51,192 nt of DNA from a bacterium (lineage in GTDB: Bacteria > JAJRZV01). Shown here piece by piece: positions 33,280 through 41,777 of the stretch. Positions within the stretch are counted from its first letter, which is position 1. Each line of letters starts with the position of its first letter. The stretch spans positions 1 to 51,192 of the forward strand of contig JAJRZV010000024.1 in NCBI GenBank assembly GCA_024275095.1, written 5' to 3'. Below the pieces are notes generated by a model. It saw only the letters and a program-made list of their open reading frames with translations, ran no database searches and was not told the DNA's origin. A program made the position numbers and the translations under genes.

Positions 33280-35607
33280 ATGGACACATTTAATCGACGT
33301 TTAAGGATCATTCCCTTACTGAAGTGGGGTAGTATATTGTTTTTTATGGTAACTTCACCAATATTCATTCCATTTTCTGCACGAGGAGACCTTACCATAA
33401 ACATGCTGGACGCGTTTTACGGGCCAACCAATATCAATGCAGGCACCGGTAATGGCAGACTTACGGCAGCATTTTCACGTCGTGGTGAAATCACCCTCTT
33501 CAAATACCCCAATCCCACCTACTACGACCAGATCAGTTACCGAACGGCACCTTCTTCATACTACGAACCGCGCATGGGAGCCCGGGAAAATGCCGGAGCA
33601 TTCGGTGGAATTTTCTACAGGACTGTTACTGCCACGGCAGGAAAAGCGACTTTTTTCCGTGACACCAACTGGGAAGTATCGCAGGGATACGATGCACCTG
33701 ACTCCTGTGTGATTATCACCGAATACCAGGAAAACACACTGGGCATAAAAGTCACACAAGAAGATTTTGTACATCCGGTCCTGAACGTGCTTGTAAGGCG
33801 GGTAAGCATAGAAGTGGATAATCCGGATAACTTTGCAGAGCTCAAATTCCTGTTCTTTGCAAATTTCGATCCCACCACTGAAAAAATTCCCTACATGCCT
33901 GTTGCCGACTGGGCCTACGACAACGAGATGGATTTTGCACGCAGGCCCAACGACTTTGCCGCCGTATATCTGCCGGGTGAACATGCACTGCTTTCATTTA
34001 AGCCGGAAGGGGGACATTCCTTTACATCCTTCAATTTCGGAGAGGACCTTACCCGGAGCATATCACGCCAGGCACCCTCAGGAATTTTCATTGTCGCATC
34101 ATCAAGGCCTGATTTCAGTGAATTTCAGGTAGGGGTAGAAAAAGGGGGAAAGAATTCAGTGGGTGGTGAAGATCCTTATTACGATATGGAAGACGGTATT
34201 TTGAACGGTGACACATCATGTCTTGGAGTGTGTGCCAAGGGCTTTGCTATTGAAATAAACACCACACCTTTTCAGGTGGACATATTCATGGCAGCAGGTC
34301 AAACATTAAACGAAGCACTTGTGGAACTGCGGAAGGCCCGCGAGAAAGGCGCATCTGTAATGGAACAGGAAACAATTGACTTCTGTAAGGAACTGCTCGA
34401 CCGCGCTTACGTCCCGTCATCCTTTTCCTCCACGATGGCGGCAACGGTTCTTCGGGCCCTGCACGTAGCGTTTTTTTCGCAGGACCCGGAAAGTGGCGCC
34501 ATCGTCGCATCGGTTGCCACGCAACCCCCGTACTACATGGACTGGCCACGCGACGGCGCGTATATTCAATTCGCTCTTGATGTGGCAGGCTATACCGACC
34601 TCGCACAAAAGCACGCGCTCTTTCTCGCATCTGTTATTCGCAAACAGGACACCCCGTTCTTTCCCGCAGGCACGTACGGGATAAATTATTATGCCGACGG
34701 TGTAGAAGGCTTTCCTCCGTACTTTCTTGAATGGGACGAAACAGGACTGGCCGTATGGGCCATGGTGGTGCACGGGTACTTCATTCAGGACGATTGCGAG
34801 AGAAAAAATTATTACAGGCAGGTATATCCCGCTGTAAAGCTGGCGGGTGAGGCTCTGTACTCCTGTCGGGATGAAGCAACGGGCCTTGCGTGTGAGTATT
34901 TCAACGAAGGCAAAATGCAGCCAGTGCGTGATGCCTACGGCGACATCACCGTGCTGACCGGCCTGAGGTCAGCAGCCATGCTCGCGCGAGCCATGGGCGA
35001 TACATCGCTGGCAGAAAAATGGGAAAGTCGAGCCGATGAACTTGATGCAGCCATGGAAGAGTATGGCGAGTGGTGTATGTACTTTACATATCCTTACTCA
35101 AGGTACTGCCGTGACGTCATCACCAACCAGGCACAAAAGAGTTTCCAGCAGGTACAGCGCTTTGTTTCAAAAGAACCTGGAGAATACGCGTACGTCGGCA
35201 TGATGCTTATCCCTTACGCACTGGGCCTTTCGAACACTGTCGAGTACCGCGGTGAGCTTAAAGAGGCTGTCAGGGTGCTCCTCGAAGACGCACCAACCCA
35301 GGACACACGACATTTTGCAGAAATTTACACCGTCACACCCACCGGACAGTTCGAACAGCGTAACGACGTGCCGCAGAACTGGTCTGCCACGTCTTCTTAC
35401 CTGGCAGGCGTGGCTGTATACGCGCCCGAGAAGGTATTTTCTCCCCTGCTCTACAGGCCTCGTTTCCAATGCGAAGTACCATCATGTGGATGCAGCAGTA
35501 CAGGAATGAATGCCGGTGATTACTACTCACCCTTGGCAAATCTGCTCGTGTGGCTCATCCCTCTCCTGATTATTATGCGTGGTTACCATTCGAAACAAAA
35601 GGGATAA
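33280..35607 (+). CDS. GH15-like glucoamylase with C-terminal sorting-like tail
   Basis: A 775-residue exported protein from ATG 33280 (GAGG 8 bases upstream; ATG 33244 overlaps the previous stop and has no site). Signal peptide then an N-terminal beta domain (about 50-370) and an (alpha/alpha)6 barrel. GH15 features: MDWPRDGAYIQFALDVAGY (R424, D425) and EWDETGLAVWAM (E487, candidate general acid). The second catalytic Glu position is replaced by NWSATSSYLAG, so the base is not evident. C-terminus: a Cys motif (FQCEVPSCGCSS), a transmembrane stretch (LANLLVWLIPLLIIM) and a basic tail RGYHSKQKG, as in MYXO-CTERM-style sorting signals. Ends before a strong inverted repeat. Confidence 0.8.
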   Translation: MDTFNRRLRIIPLLKWGSILFFMVTSPIFIPFSARGDLTINMLDAFYGPTNINAGTGNGRLTAAFSRRGEITLFKYPNPTYYDQISYRTAPSSYYEPRMGARENAGAFGGIFYRTVTATAGKATFFRDTNWEVSQGYDAPDSCVIITEYQENTLGIKVTQEDFVHPVLNVLVRRVSIEVDNPDNFAELKFLFFANFDPTTEKIPYMPVADWAYDNEMDFARRPNDFAAVYLPGEHALLSFKPEGGHSFTSFNFGEDLTRSISRQAPSGIFIVASSRPDFSEFQVGVEKGGKNSVGGEDPYYDMEDGILNGDTSCLGVCAKGFAIEINTTPFQVDIFMAAGQTLNEALVELRKAREKGASVMEQETIDFCKELLDRAYVPSSFSSTMAATVLRALHVAFFSQDPESGAIVASVATQPPYYMDWPRDGAYIQFALDVAGYTDLAQKHALFLASVIRKQDTPFFPAGTYGINYYADGVEGFPPYFLEWDETGLAVWAMVVHGYFIQDDCERKNYYRQVYPAVKLAGEALYSCRDEATGLACEYFNEGKMQPVRDAYGDITVLTGLRSAAMLARAMGDTSLAEKWESRADELDAAMEEYGEWCMYFTYPYSRYCRDVITNQAQKSFQQVQRFVSKEPGEYAYVGMMLIPYALGLSNTVEYRGELKEAVRVLLEDAPTQDTRHFAEIYTVTPTGQFEQRNDVPQNWSATSSYLAGVAVYAPEKVFSPLLYRPRFQCEVPSCGCSSTGMNAGDYYSPLANLLVWLIPLLIIMRGYHSKQKG

Positions 35608-35672
35608 AAACAGGTATCTATTTTATCACGGAAACACGTAGAACCTGCCTTCCATGTGAAGCAAAAACAGGG

Positions 35673-35715
35673 AAGGGCAGGCTCTCGTTTACTCTCTCGG
35701 TCAGGGCCTGCCCTT
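35673..35715. terminator. Inverted-repeat terminator between convergent transcripts
   Basis: AAGGGCAGGC (35673-35682) and GCCTGCCCTT (35706-35715) are exact reverse complements, giving a 10-bp stem with a 23-base loop between the stop of the GH15-like gene (35607) and the convergent PKD gene (35730). No long U-run follows on either strand, so the stop may rely on both or be Rho-linked. Confidence 0.65.
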
Positions 35716-35729
35716 ATCCCCTGTAAGGC

Positions 35730-38700
35730 CTATCTAATCATACTGATGGTGTTATCATTGTAATTGGTCACGTAAACCGTTCTATACGTATCGTCACGAA
35801 CGGTCACATCGAATGGACCACCACCACCGCTGATGAGCCACCTCACCGTGTTGGTCGCGATATCAATCACGCCCACCTCGTCGTTGTTTCCATCGGTCAC
35901 AAGGGCGTACATACCGTCAGGCGTAATGGCCACGTTTTCAAGCCACGCCCAGAATGAAAAACCCGCTATGGTCTCGGTGTTGGTATTCGTGGCAGTATCT
36001 ATCACCTCAACCGTATCGGTGTTCGTACATCCCACGTAGAGGCTCGAGCCGTCGGGGGTAATGGCTATGCCCCTCGGACCGCAGCCCGGTAAGGCCACGT
36101 TTGCAGTGACCGACCCTGTCGTGAGGTCAACAACGTCCACGCTGTTGTTATTGTTACACGTGACGTATGCCGTGCTGCTATCAGTTGCAGCAGCAACGTA
36201 GTACGGTCCACAACCTGCGCTGAGAGCAACGGTGGTATAGGTGAGGGTCTGGGCATCAATGACATAGAGGTTATCATCCGCGTTGCCGGCCACGCACACC
36301 GTCAGGCCATCGGGAGTAACCGCAACCCCCGCGGGAGAAGCGCCGGTAACCGGTATGGACGCCGTCTGGGCGAGATTCAGGGGATCTGAAATATCAATGA
36401 CCCTCACGGTGGAGTCCCCGTCAGAGGTCACGTACGCCGTGAGACCCGAAGGGTGAACCGCCACATCCCACAACGTCACGCTTGCTCCGGGCACAAGCAC
36501 AACGTCGAGAGGCGAAAGGGAGTCAGCATCGTAGGAGAAGAACAGGTTGTTATCCTTCGCGACAAACAGGGTGTCCCCGTAAACGGCTATCCCTTTCGGG
36601 TTACCGCCACCAGGAATGCTTGCGGAGGTGTCAACAACGCTCGGTTCCCCGATAAACGTGCCAGTGAAAGGCTCGGGATTGCTTATCACACCGCATGCCA
36701 CTTCCATGGGATCCTGCGAAAATGGATTGCCGACCACATCCTGAAGACCGGACGTTACAGTCACGTTATAGGTATGACCCCATATAAGTCTGGAGTTCGG
36801 GGTCAGCTGAAGAATGGATTTGTCTCCCAGTGCACTGATTGTAAATGTCACAGATGATGGGACCGTCGCATCTTCCATCTTTATCGTTGAGCCAGCAACG
36901 GCAGTACCCGTGTTGACGGGCTTAGAAAATGTAATAATATAAGACCCGTCCGTGAGCAAATCACCCTCAAGCGGAGGATCTACAGCGTAAACAGTGAGTG
37001 TTGTGTCGGTATAAAGTGAATACTCACCGTTGAGATACCTGAACACGTAAACCCTTCCACCGGGTACAAGACCCTTGACCGCCGTATTGAACGATGCTTC
37101 CACACCGGTGGCACTGTCTTTCTGAACACCAATGGACGCCTCCTGCGCTGAACCATAATCCCCCATGAACGGTGAATTCATGTACTGAAATTTAATATCG
37201 CCACTGCTTTCGTAAAAGTTCACCTGGAAGTCGAAAGTTTCAGATAAAGATGCATTGTCAGTAAAGTTTATCCACTCGATAGTGAATACCCTGTTGGGAG
37301 CAGTACCAGTCACCTTGTAGTAAACCTGTCCGGTAATACCTGCATTGAGGTCATCAAAAAATGGAGCCACCATGTAATCGGGGTTGGAAGGGTCCGGAAT
37401 GGGATTGTTTTCAAAGTCCGCCCGTAACAGCTCCGTAAAAGAGAGCCATCCGTTGGATGTAACATTGATGGTCTGTCCTTCAGGAAAAACCACGCCGAAA
37501 AACTTCACATCCATTGGTAGGGTCAACAACTTACCGGCATCATCGTCATTCACGGCAAACCCAAGAGAGGTCCCACCTGATGATGCATCCTCAGGACAAA
37601 AGGTAAGATCGGCCAGATTGCCACTGAGCAGATAAGTGTAAGCATTCCTGTATATGGCCACTCCATTGGAGTTGCTCACTTTGAGATCCACAGTGCCCGG
37701 TGTTTCGCTGGCGGGAGTAAGAGCCACGATGGTTGTACTGTCAACCACGGTAAAGTCCGTAACCTGTGCTGTTCCAAGGAAAATCGTGGTATCAGGTGTT
37801 GTTGTGAAACCGTAACCCTTAATGGTAATCCATTCGCCGCCCAGGATACTCCCTGAGTCCGGGGTTACCAGTGTGATGGCCACCGTTGAATCGCTAACGA
37901 CAATCTGGTGTGACGTGGTATTTTCAAGAGTGGAACCATCAGAAAGGCGAGCAGTTACTGTGAGGGTCACGGTGTATGTACCCCTGGTGGTATACGTGTG
38001 TGTAACAACCTCACCGGTGGCAGTAACCGAATCACCAAAATCAAACACGTAGGATATGATTGTGCCGCTGCCAGAGGTAGAACAGGAGGCATCAAAAAAC
38101 ACGGCTTCGTTGGTTGAAGCTGTGGTGGGACCGGTAAAACACGCAACGGGTGGATCACTCACCGATGCCAGGGAAGCAATGGATATCAGTCTGCTGACAG
38201 TGTTGGTAGCGCCGTCATCATCTGTAACAGTAAGGGTTACAATATAATCCCCTTCAGTGGTATAGGTGTGTGAAACACCGGATATGGTGCCTTCCACGGG
38301 GGGAGTGCCATCTCCAAAATCATACGAATACTTGACCACGCGCCCATCAGGGTCATACGATGCAGAGGCATCAAATGCTACGGGCTCGCTTGTGACTCCA
38401 GAGGAAGGAGAGCTGAGCGCAGCCACCGGTGGAACATTATCTGCAATGCTTATCTGTTTCGAAATACTTGATGTGGCACCATCATCGTCTGTTACCGTGA
38501 GGGTGATGACGTAGTTTCCTGCCTGCGTGTACGCGTGAGATGCAGCAGCCACCACGCCGGTGACAGGGGACGTTCCGTCTCCAAAATCATACGAATATTT
38601 AACCACGCGCCCATCAGGATCATATGACGCAGATGCATCAAATGACACAGGCTCGCCTATTGCGCCGGACGAAGGAGAGCTGAGCACAGCCACCGGTGGA

Positions 38701-39038
38701 ACGTTATCTGCAATGCTTATCTGTTTCGAAATACTTGATGTGGCACCATCATCGTCTGTTACCGTGAGGGTGACCGTATAAATTCCTGCACTCGAATACG
38801 CATGTACCGCGGAAAACACGTCGCTGGCGCTTGAACCGTCACCGAAATCAAAACTGCAAGCTGCAACAATACCGTCAAGGTCCGTTGAGCCGGAGCAATC
38901 AAACACCAAGGCTTCATTTATGCGACCGCTTGAAGGACCATCCAGAACCGCGATTGGAGGGCGATTTTTCGGACCTCCACATGAACATACGGCCGCAACC
39001 ACAAAAAATACAATCCATTTACTCCTTTCACTCAACAT
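35730..39038 (-). CDS. Surface lipoprotein with PKD, IPT/TIG and YVTN beta-propeller domains
   Basis: A 1102-residue lipoprotein: signal peptide with lipobox VCSC (C20), four PKD domains (about residues 26-390; FDFGDGSSASDVF and SYDFGDGTSPV are typical), an IPT/TIG domain (about 391-470; GGEWITIKGYGF), a beta domain around NVTSNGWLSFTELLRADFEN to FYESSGDIKFQYM (about 475-665), a bacterial-Ig/SbsA-like domain (about 690-785) and a seven-bladed beta-propeller of YVTN type (about 810-1102; GVAVTPDGLTVCVAGNADDN, GIAITPDGSSLYVGCTNTD). Two PKD repeats are 89 residues apart and nearly identical in DNA. GAGGAGG precedes ATG. Probably a surface or adhesion protein, translated after the outer-membrane barrel gene. 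Confidence 0.88.
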   Translation of the reverse strand: MLSERSKWIVFFVVAAVCSCGGPKNRPPIAVLDGPSSGRINEALVFDCSGSTDLDGIVAACSFDFGDGSSASDVFSAVHAYSSAGIYTVTLTVTDDDGATSSISKQISIADNVPPVAVLSSPSSGAIGEPVSFDASASYDPDGRVVKYSYDFGDGTSPVTGVVAAASHAYTQAGNYVITLTVTDDDGATSSISKQISIADNVPPVAALSSPSSGVTSEPVAFDASASYDPDGRVVKYSYDFGDGTPPVEGTISGVSHTYTTEGDYIVTLTVTDDDGATNTVSRLISIASLASVSDPPVACFTGPTTASTNEAVFFDASCSTSGSGTIISYVFDFGDSVTATGEVVTHTYTTRGTYTVTLTVTARLSDGSTLENTTSHQIVVSDSTVAITLVTPDSGSILGGEWITIKGYGFTTTPDTTIFLGTAQVTDFTVVDSTTIVALTPASETPGTVDLKVSNSNGVAIYRNAYTYLLSGNLADLTFCPEDASSGGTSLGFAVNDDDAGKLLTLPMDVKFFGVVFPEGQTINVTSNGWLSFTELLRADFENNPIPDPSNPDYMVAPFFDDLNAGITGQVYYKVTGTAPNRVFTIEWINFTDNASLSETFDFQVNFYESSGDIKFQYMNSPFMGDYGSAQEASIGVQKDSATGVEASFNTAVKGLVPGGRVYVFRYLNGEYSLYTDTTLTVYAVDPPLEGDLLTDGSYIITFSKPVNTGTAVAGSTIKMEDATVPSSVTFTISALGDKSILQLTPNSRLIWGHTYNVTVTSGLQDVVGNPFSQDPMEVACGVISNPEPFTGTFIGEPSVVDTSASIPGGGNPKGIAVYGDTLFVAKDNNLFFSYDADSLSPLDVVLVPGASVTLWDVAVHPSGLTAYVTSDGDSTVRVIDISDPLNLAQTASIPVTGASPAGVAVTPDGLTVCVAGNADDNLYVIDAQTLTYTTVALSAGCGPYYVAAATDSSTAYVTCNNNNSVDVVDLTTGSVTANVALPGCGPRGIAITPDGSSLYVGCTNTDTVEVIDTATNTNTETIAGFSFWAWLENVAITPDGMYALVTDGNNDEVGVIDIATNTVRWLISGGGGPFDVTVRDDTYRTVYVTNYNDNTISMIR
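38404..38772. repeat. Tandem PKD-coding repeat, 267-bp period
   Basis: The stretch 38404-38505 recurs at 38671-38772 with about two differences in 102 bases, and neighbouring bases (38311 on vs 38578 on) also match at the same 267-base offset, equal to 89 codons. Third-position identity shows recent duplication or gene conversion within the PKD array. Confidence 0.85.
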
Positions 39039-39062
39039 GTGTTCACCTCCTCCCTCGGTTTA

Positions 39063-39674
39063 TTAAAAATAAAAATGGAATCCTGCCAGACCGAAAATGC
39101 CCGGATTAAGGGCCAGTGAGTAATTATCACCTATCTGCTGGTACTCAACCCCCATCTCCAGGTCAAGAGCCAGGCTCTGCACAAGCGGAATAAAAAATTC
39201 CGTCCCTGCTCCGCTGTGAACAAAGAAACCCCTGCCTTCACGGTACTTATCACTGCTCCACCGGAAAATACCCCCTGATCCCAGAAATACATAAAAATTG
39301 ATACGGTTTCTTCGCACAACATTAAAATTCAGTCTGCCACCAATGTAAAGTTCCACGTCACGCTGCTCCACGGTATAAGTCGAATTGTTAAAAGAAACGG
39401 CTTCGGAAAACTTTCTCAAGGAAACACCGGTGAAAAACTGCATCCCAAAAGTTGGATTTACCCAGTATTTTACAGAGAGGCGTGGCGAGGGATTCAAAGA
39501 AGTATCCAGGCCCACAACAGCACCAAGCCCAACCTGATTCCTCAAATTAATGAGCACCACCCTCCTCTTCTTCCCCCTCTCAGCTGCCTTCCCATTAGCG
39601 GGCAAACCAATACATACCAATCCCACCACGGCGGAAACAATACACACCATTGTTTTCCTTTTATACCAATACAT
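39063..39674 (-). CDS. Small outer-membrane beta-barrel protein
   Basis: A 203-residue exported protein: signal peptide (VCIVSAVVGLVCIGLPANGKA), then alternating strands typical of an 8-stranded barrel: LSVKYWVNPTFGMQFFTGVS, VELYIGGRLNFNVV, INFYVFLGSGGIFRWSS, SLALDLEMGVEYQQIG, and a final strand ending in F (GLAGFHFYF), the BamA recognition feature. GGGAGG lies 5 bases before ATG 39674; a later ATG (39650) is possible but lacks a site. It is 24 bases upstream of the PKD surface protein, with which it may form an export/anchoring pair (inference). Confidence 0.82.
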   Translation of the reverse strand: MYWYKRKTMVCIVSAVVGLVCIGLPANGKAAERGKKRRVVLINLRNQVGLGAVVGLDTSLNPSPRLSVKYWVNPTFGMQFFTGVSLRKFSEAVSFNNSTYTVEQRDVELYIGGRLNFNVVRRNRINFYVFLGSGGIFRWSSDKYREGRGFFVHSGAGTEFFIPLVQSLALDLEMGVEYQQIGDNYSLALNPGIFGLAGFHFYF

Positions 39675-39715
39675 TCTTCCCTCCCTCGGGCTTAAATAAA
39701 AAAATATTTTTTCAC

Positions 39716-39725
39716 TTCGGCCGAA
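39716..39725. promoter_or_regulatory. Perfect palindrome TTCGGCCGAA in the OMP leader
   Basis: A 10-base perfect palindrome about 20 bases downstream of the predicted transcription start of the outer-membrane-barrel operon. It could be an operator half-site pair or a small RNA hairpin; chance cannot be excluded. Confidence 0.3.
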
Positions 39726-39743
39726 AATATATGGTTAAAGGAA

Positions 39744-39772
39744 ATTATATACCAGGCCACAACCCGAGTCAA
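39744..39772 (-). promoter_or_regulatory. Near-consensus sigma-70 promoter of the barrel/PKD operon
   Basis: Minus strand: TTGACT (39772-39767), 17-base spacer, TATAAT (39749-39744), 5 of 6 and 6 of 6 consensus matches with ideal spacing. The predicted start near 39737 leaves a leader of about 60 bases to ATG 39674. The strongest promoter visible in the window. Confidence 0.75.
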
Positions 39773-39802
39773 GTTTTTCATGGAAGAAAAAACAATTCCA
39801 TA

Positions 39803-41098
39803 TCACCGATTAAACATGTTGTTAACCGAATGGTATATTTCAATCAATCTTTCATCCGGAACATGACACCATGAACGAGGTGTATCTGTAAATACAAGAC
39901 GGTGCCATTCGACTGCTCTGTTTCGAACTTCATCAGCCACAAGGGCAAACAATTCACTGCCGGGACGGGGTTGACACAAACTCCATGAACAGGCATCAAG
40001 CTCAAGTTCCTGAGCAAGCCGAACAGTTTGCCAGATATCATCTTCGGTTTCGCCTGGAATACCTATCATGAAAAAGCCAGCCACTTTTACGTAGTCTTTC
40101 AAAATCTTAACAGCCCTTGCTATCTGTTCAACTGTGATACCTTTCTTCAAAACCTTCAGGCTTTTATCCGTACCAGTCTCAATCCCGAGGTCCACTTGTA
40201 CAAGTCCCCGCTGGACAAGCATTTCGATTTCGTCTTTCCTTACCAAGTCAACCCTCGTGTTCATCTGCCATTTCAAGCCAGGAGCAAGATTATTCAGTTC
40301 GCTTGAAAACTCTTCTATCCATTTTCTATTGAGATTGAGAATGCTGTCCTTAAACCACACACCTTCAAGATTATATCTTTCGACCAGCGAGGCAATTTCC
40401 TCTGCAGCTCTGTGGGGTTCCATTGCTCGCCAGCGTTTGCCCATGGTCGAATGCACGGCACAGAACGAACAATGGTACGGGCAACCCCGCGTTACCATCA
40501 CGGGAAGGGCTCTCAGTTTTCGAAGCTGTCCGGTGTAAGAAATATAGTTTTCCGCCGGAAGGAGCGAATACTCCGGGAAGGGTATTTCACGATTATTCAA
40601 CAACTTCCTTATGAAAATCACTCCCCGTGGTTCAGTTCCCTGCTTCAGTTCGGAAACAAGCCTGAGAAATCCCTTTTCACCCTCACCCGTAACAACCGCG
40701 TCTGCTCCGGTTTCTTCATACACCTCATGTGGAAACACAGTTGGATGAACACCTCCCATGACCAGAAAAATGCGCGGGTATCTTTTCTTAATTTCCCTGG
40801 CAATTGAAAGACCAGAGGGATAGTTAGGAGTGAGACACGATATGCCCACTATCCTGGGAGCTGAGTCATCCACCCTTTCAAGCACATCTTTCCTGGTCAA
40901 CATTTCGCCCGTACCGTCGACAATTTCCACGTCAAGATGGTTATCCTTCAGCACTCGGGCTATTGAGGCGATCCCCAGAGGCGGCTCAAAAGGTTTGATG
41001 TACATGTTACCTGCGCGGATCCAGTGCGCGTAGCGAACTTCTCTCTCTTTCAGGTCTGCAGGTTCGAGTAGTGGGGGATTAATAAGCATTATTTTCAT
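39803..41098 (-). CDS. B12-binding-domain radical SAM protein
   Basis: A 431-residue protein: an N-terminal cobalamin-binding-like Rossmann domain (about 1-145; VGISCLTPNYPSGLSIAREI, GGVHPTVFPHEV, VVTGEGEKG) and a radical SAM core with the [4Fe-4S] motif C206-x3-C210-x2-C213 (RGCPYHCSFC), then a TIM-barrel with NTRVDLV, GIETGTD, GFFMIGIPGETEDD. Members of this family (DUF4070/B12-rSAM) methylate or rearrange lipids, cofactors or peptides. No DxHxxG cobalamin motif is visible, so B12 binding is uncertain. ATG overlaps the methyltransferase stop by 4 bases; it ends the redox operon. Confidence 0.88.
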   Translation of the reverse strand: MKIMLINPPLLEPADLKEREVRYAHWIRAGNMYIKPFEPPLGIASIARVLKDNHLDVEIVDGTGEMLTRKDVLERVDDSAPRIVGISCLTPNYPSGLSIAREIKKRYPRIFLVMGGVHPTVFPHEVYEETGADAVVTGEGEKGFLRLVSELKQGTEPRGVIFIRKLLNNREIPFPEYSLLPAENYISYTGQLRKLRALPVMVTRGCPYHCSFCAVHSTMGKRWRAMEPHRAAEEIASLVERYNLEGVWFKDSILNLNRKWIEEFSSELNNLAPGLKWQMNTRVDLVRKDEIEMLVQRGLVQVDLGIETGTDKSLKVLKKGITVEQIARAVKILKDYVKVAGFFMIGIPGETEDDIWQTVRLAQELELDACSWSLCQPRPGSELFALVADEVRNRAVEWHRLVFTDTPRSWCHVPDERLIEIYHSVNNMFNR

Positions 41099-41772
41099 GA
41101 AGGTTTCCTGGCAACAAATACAGTAAACATATTTTTTAAACCGATGTTGCGTGTATATCGGGTATGCTCCAGTTCATGATGGTGCATGTAAAGAATTTCA
41201 AGATCTTTCAAAAGGTTCTCCAGTTCCTCGTCGGTGAAAAAGTGATAGATGGTACCTCTTATATCGCTGATGGTTGTTACCTGGTATGTATTGGATTGCA
41301 CCGGTTCTTCACGAGACTTCAACAATAAAGCAAGGGCATTATCAACATTGCGGACACTCGCAACAAACACCCCACCGGGCCGAAGTACGCGGTAAATCTC
41401 AAAAAATGTTCCTTGAATCTTCGAAATGTTCCCCAGATGAAGTACACGCCAGGCAAGAACAATATCAAATAAAGCGTCAGGAAAAGGAAGGTGCTCCATG
41501 TCTCCCCTCACAAGAGGCGCAACCACATGTGCACGGCGTGACACAAGTAAAGCCCGATGTGAAATATCCAATCCCAGAACGCTGATGCTGAATCGTTTCA
41601 GTATTTCGATATGCCTGCCTGTGCCACACCCCACGTCAAGAGCATTTTTCTGTCCCGTCGGCACGTAACGCAAAAGCAAATCTTCAACAAGAGGGTCAGG
41701 AACCTGAATATCATACCCCCCTTCATTAAATACACGGTCCCACGCATTGCCGTGTGTTTTATCGCATGTCAA
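41095..41772 (-). CDS. Class I SAM-dependent methyltransferase
   Basis: A 225-residue Methyltransf_11-type enzyme. Motif I is LDVGCGTGRHIEIL, the acidic loop VLGLDISHRAL, motif II-like FDIVLAWRVLHL, and YRVLRPGGVFVASV. The start is TTG 41772, 8 bases after GGGG of the upstream gene end; no good ATG exists nearby. Sandwiched between the HdrD-like gene and the radical SAM gene with tight spacing, so probably modifies a cofactor, quinone or lipid of this redox system (inference). Confidence 0.85.
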   Translation of the reverse strand: MTCDKTHGNAWDRVFNEGGYDIQVPDPLVEDLLLRYVPTGQKNALDVGCGTGRHIEILKRFSISVLGLDISHRALLVSRRAHVVAPLVRGDMEHLPFPDALFDIVLAWRVLHLGNISKIQGTFFEIYRVLRPGGVFVASVRNVDNALALLLKSREEPVQSNTYQVTTISDIRGTIYHFFTDEELENLLKDLEILYMHHHELEHTRYTRNIGLKNMFTVFVARKPS

Positions 41773-41777
41773 AATCT

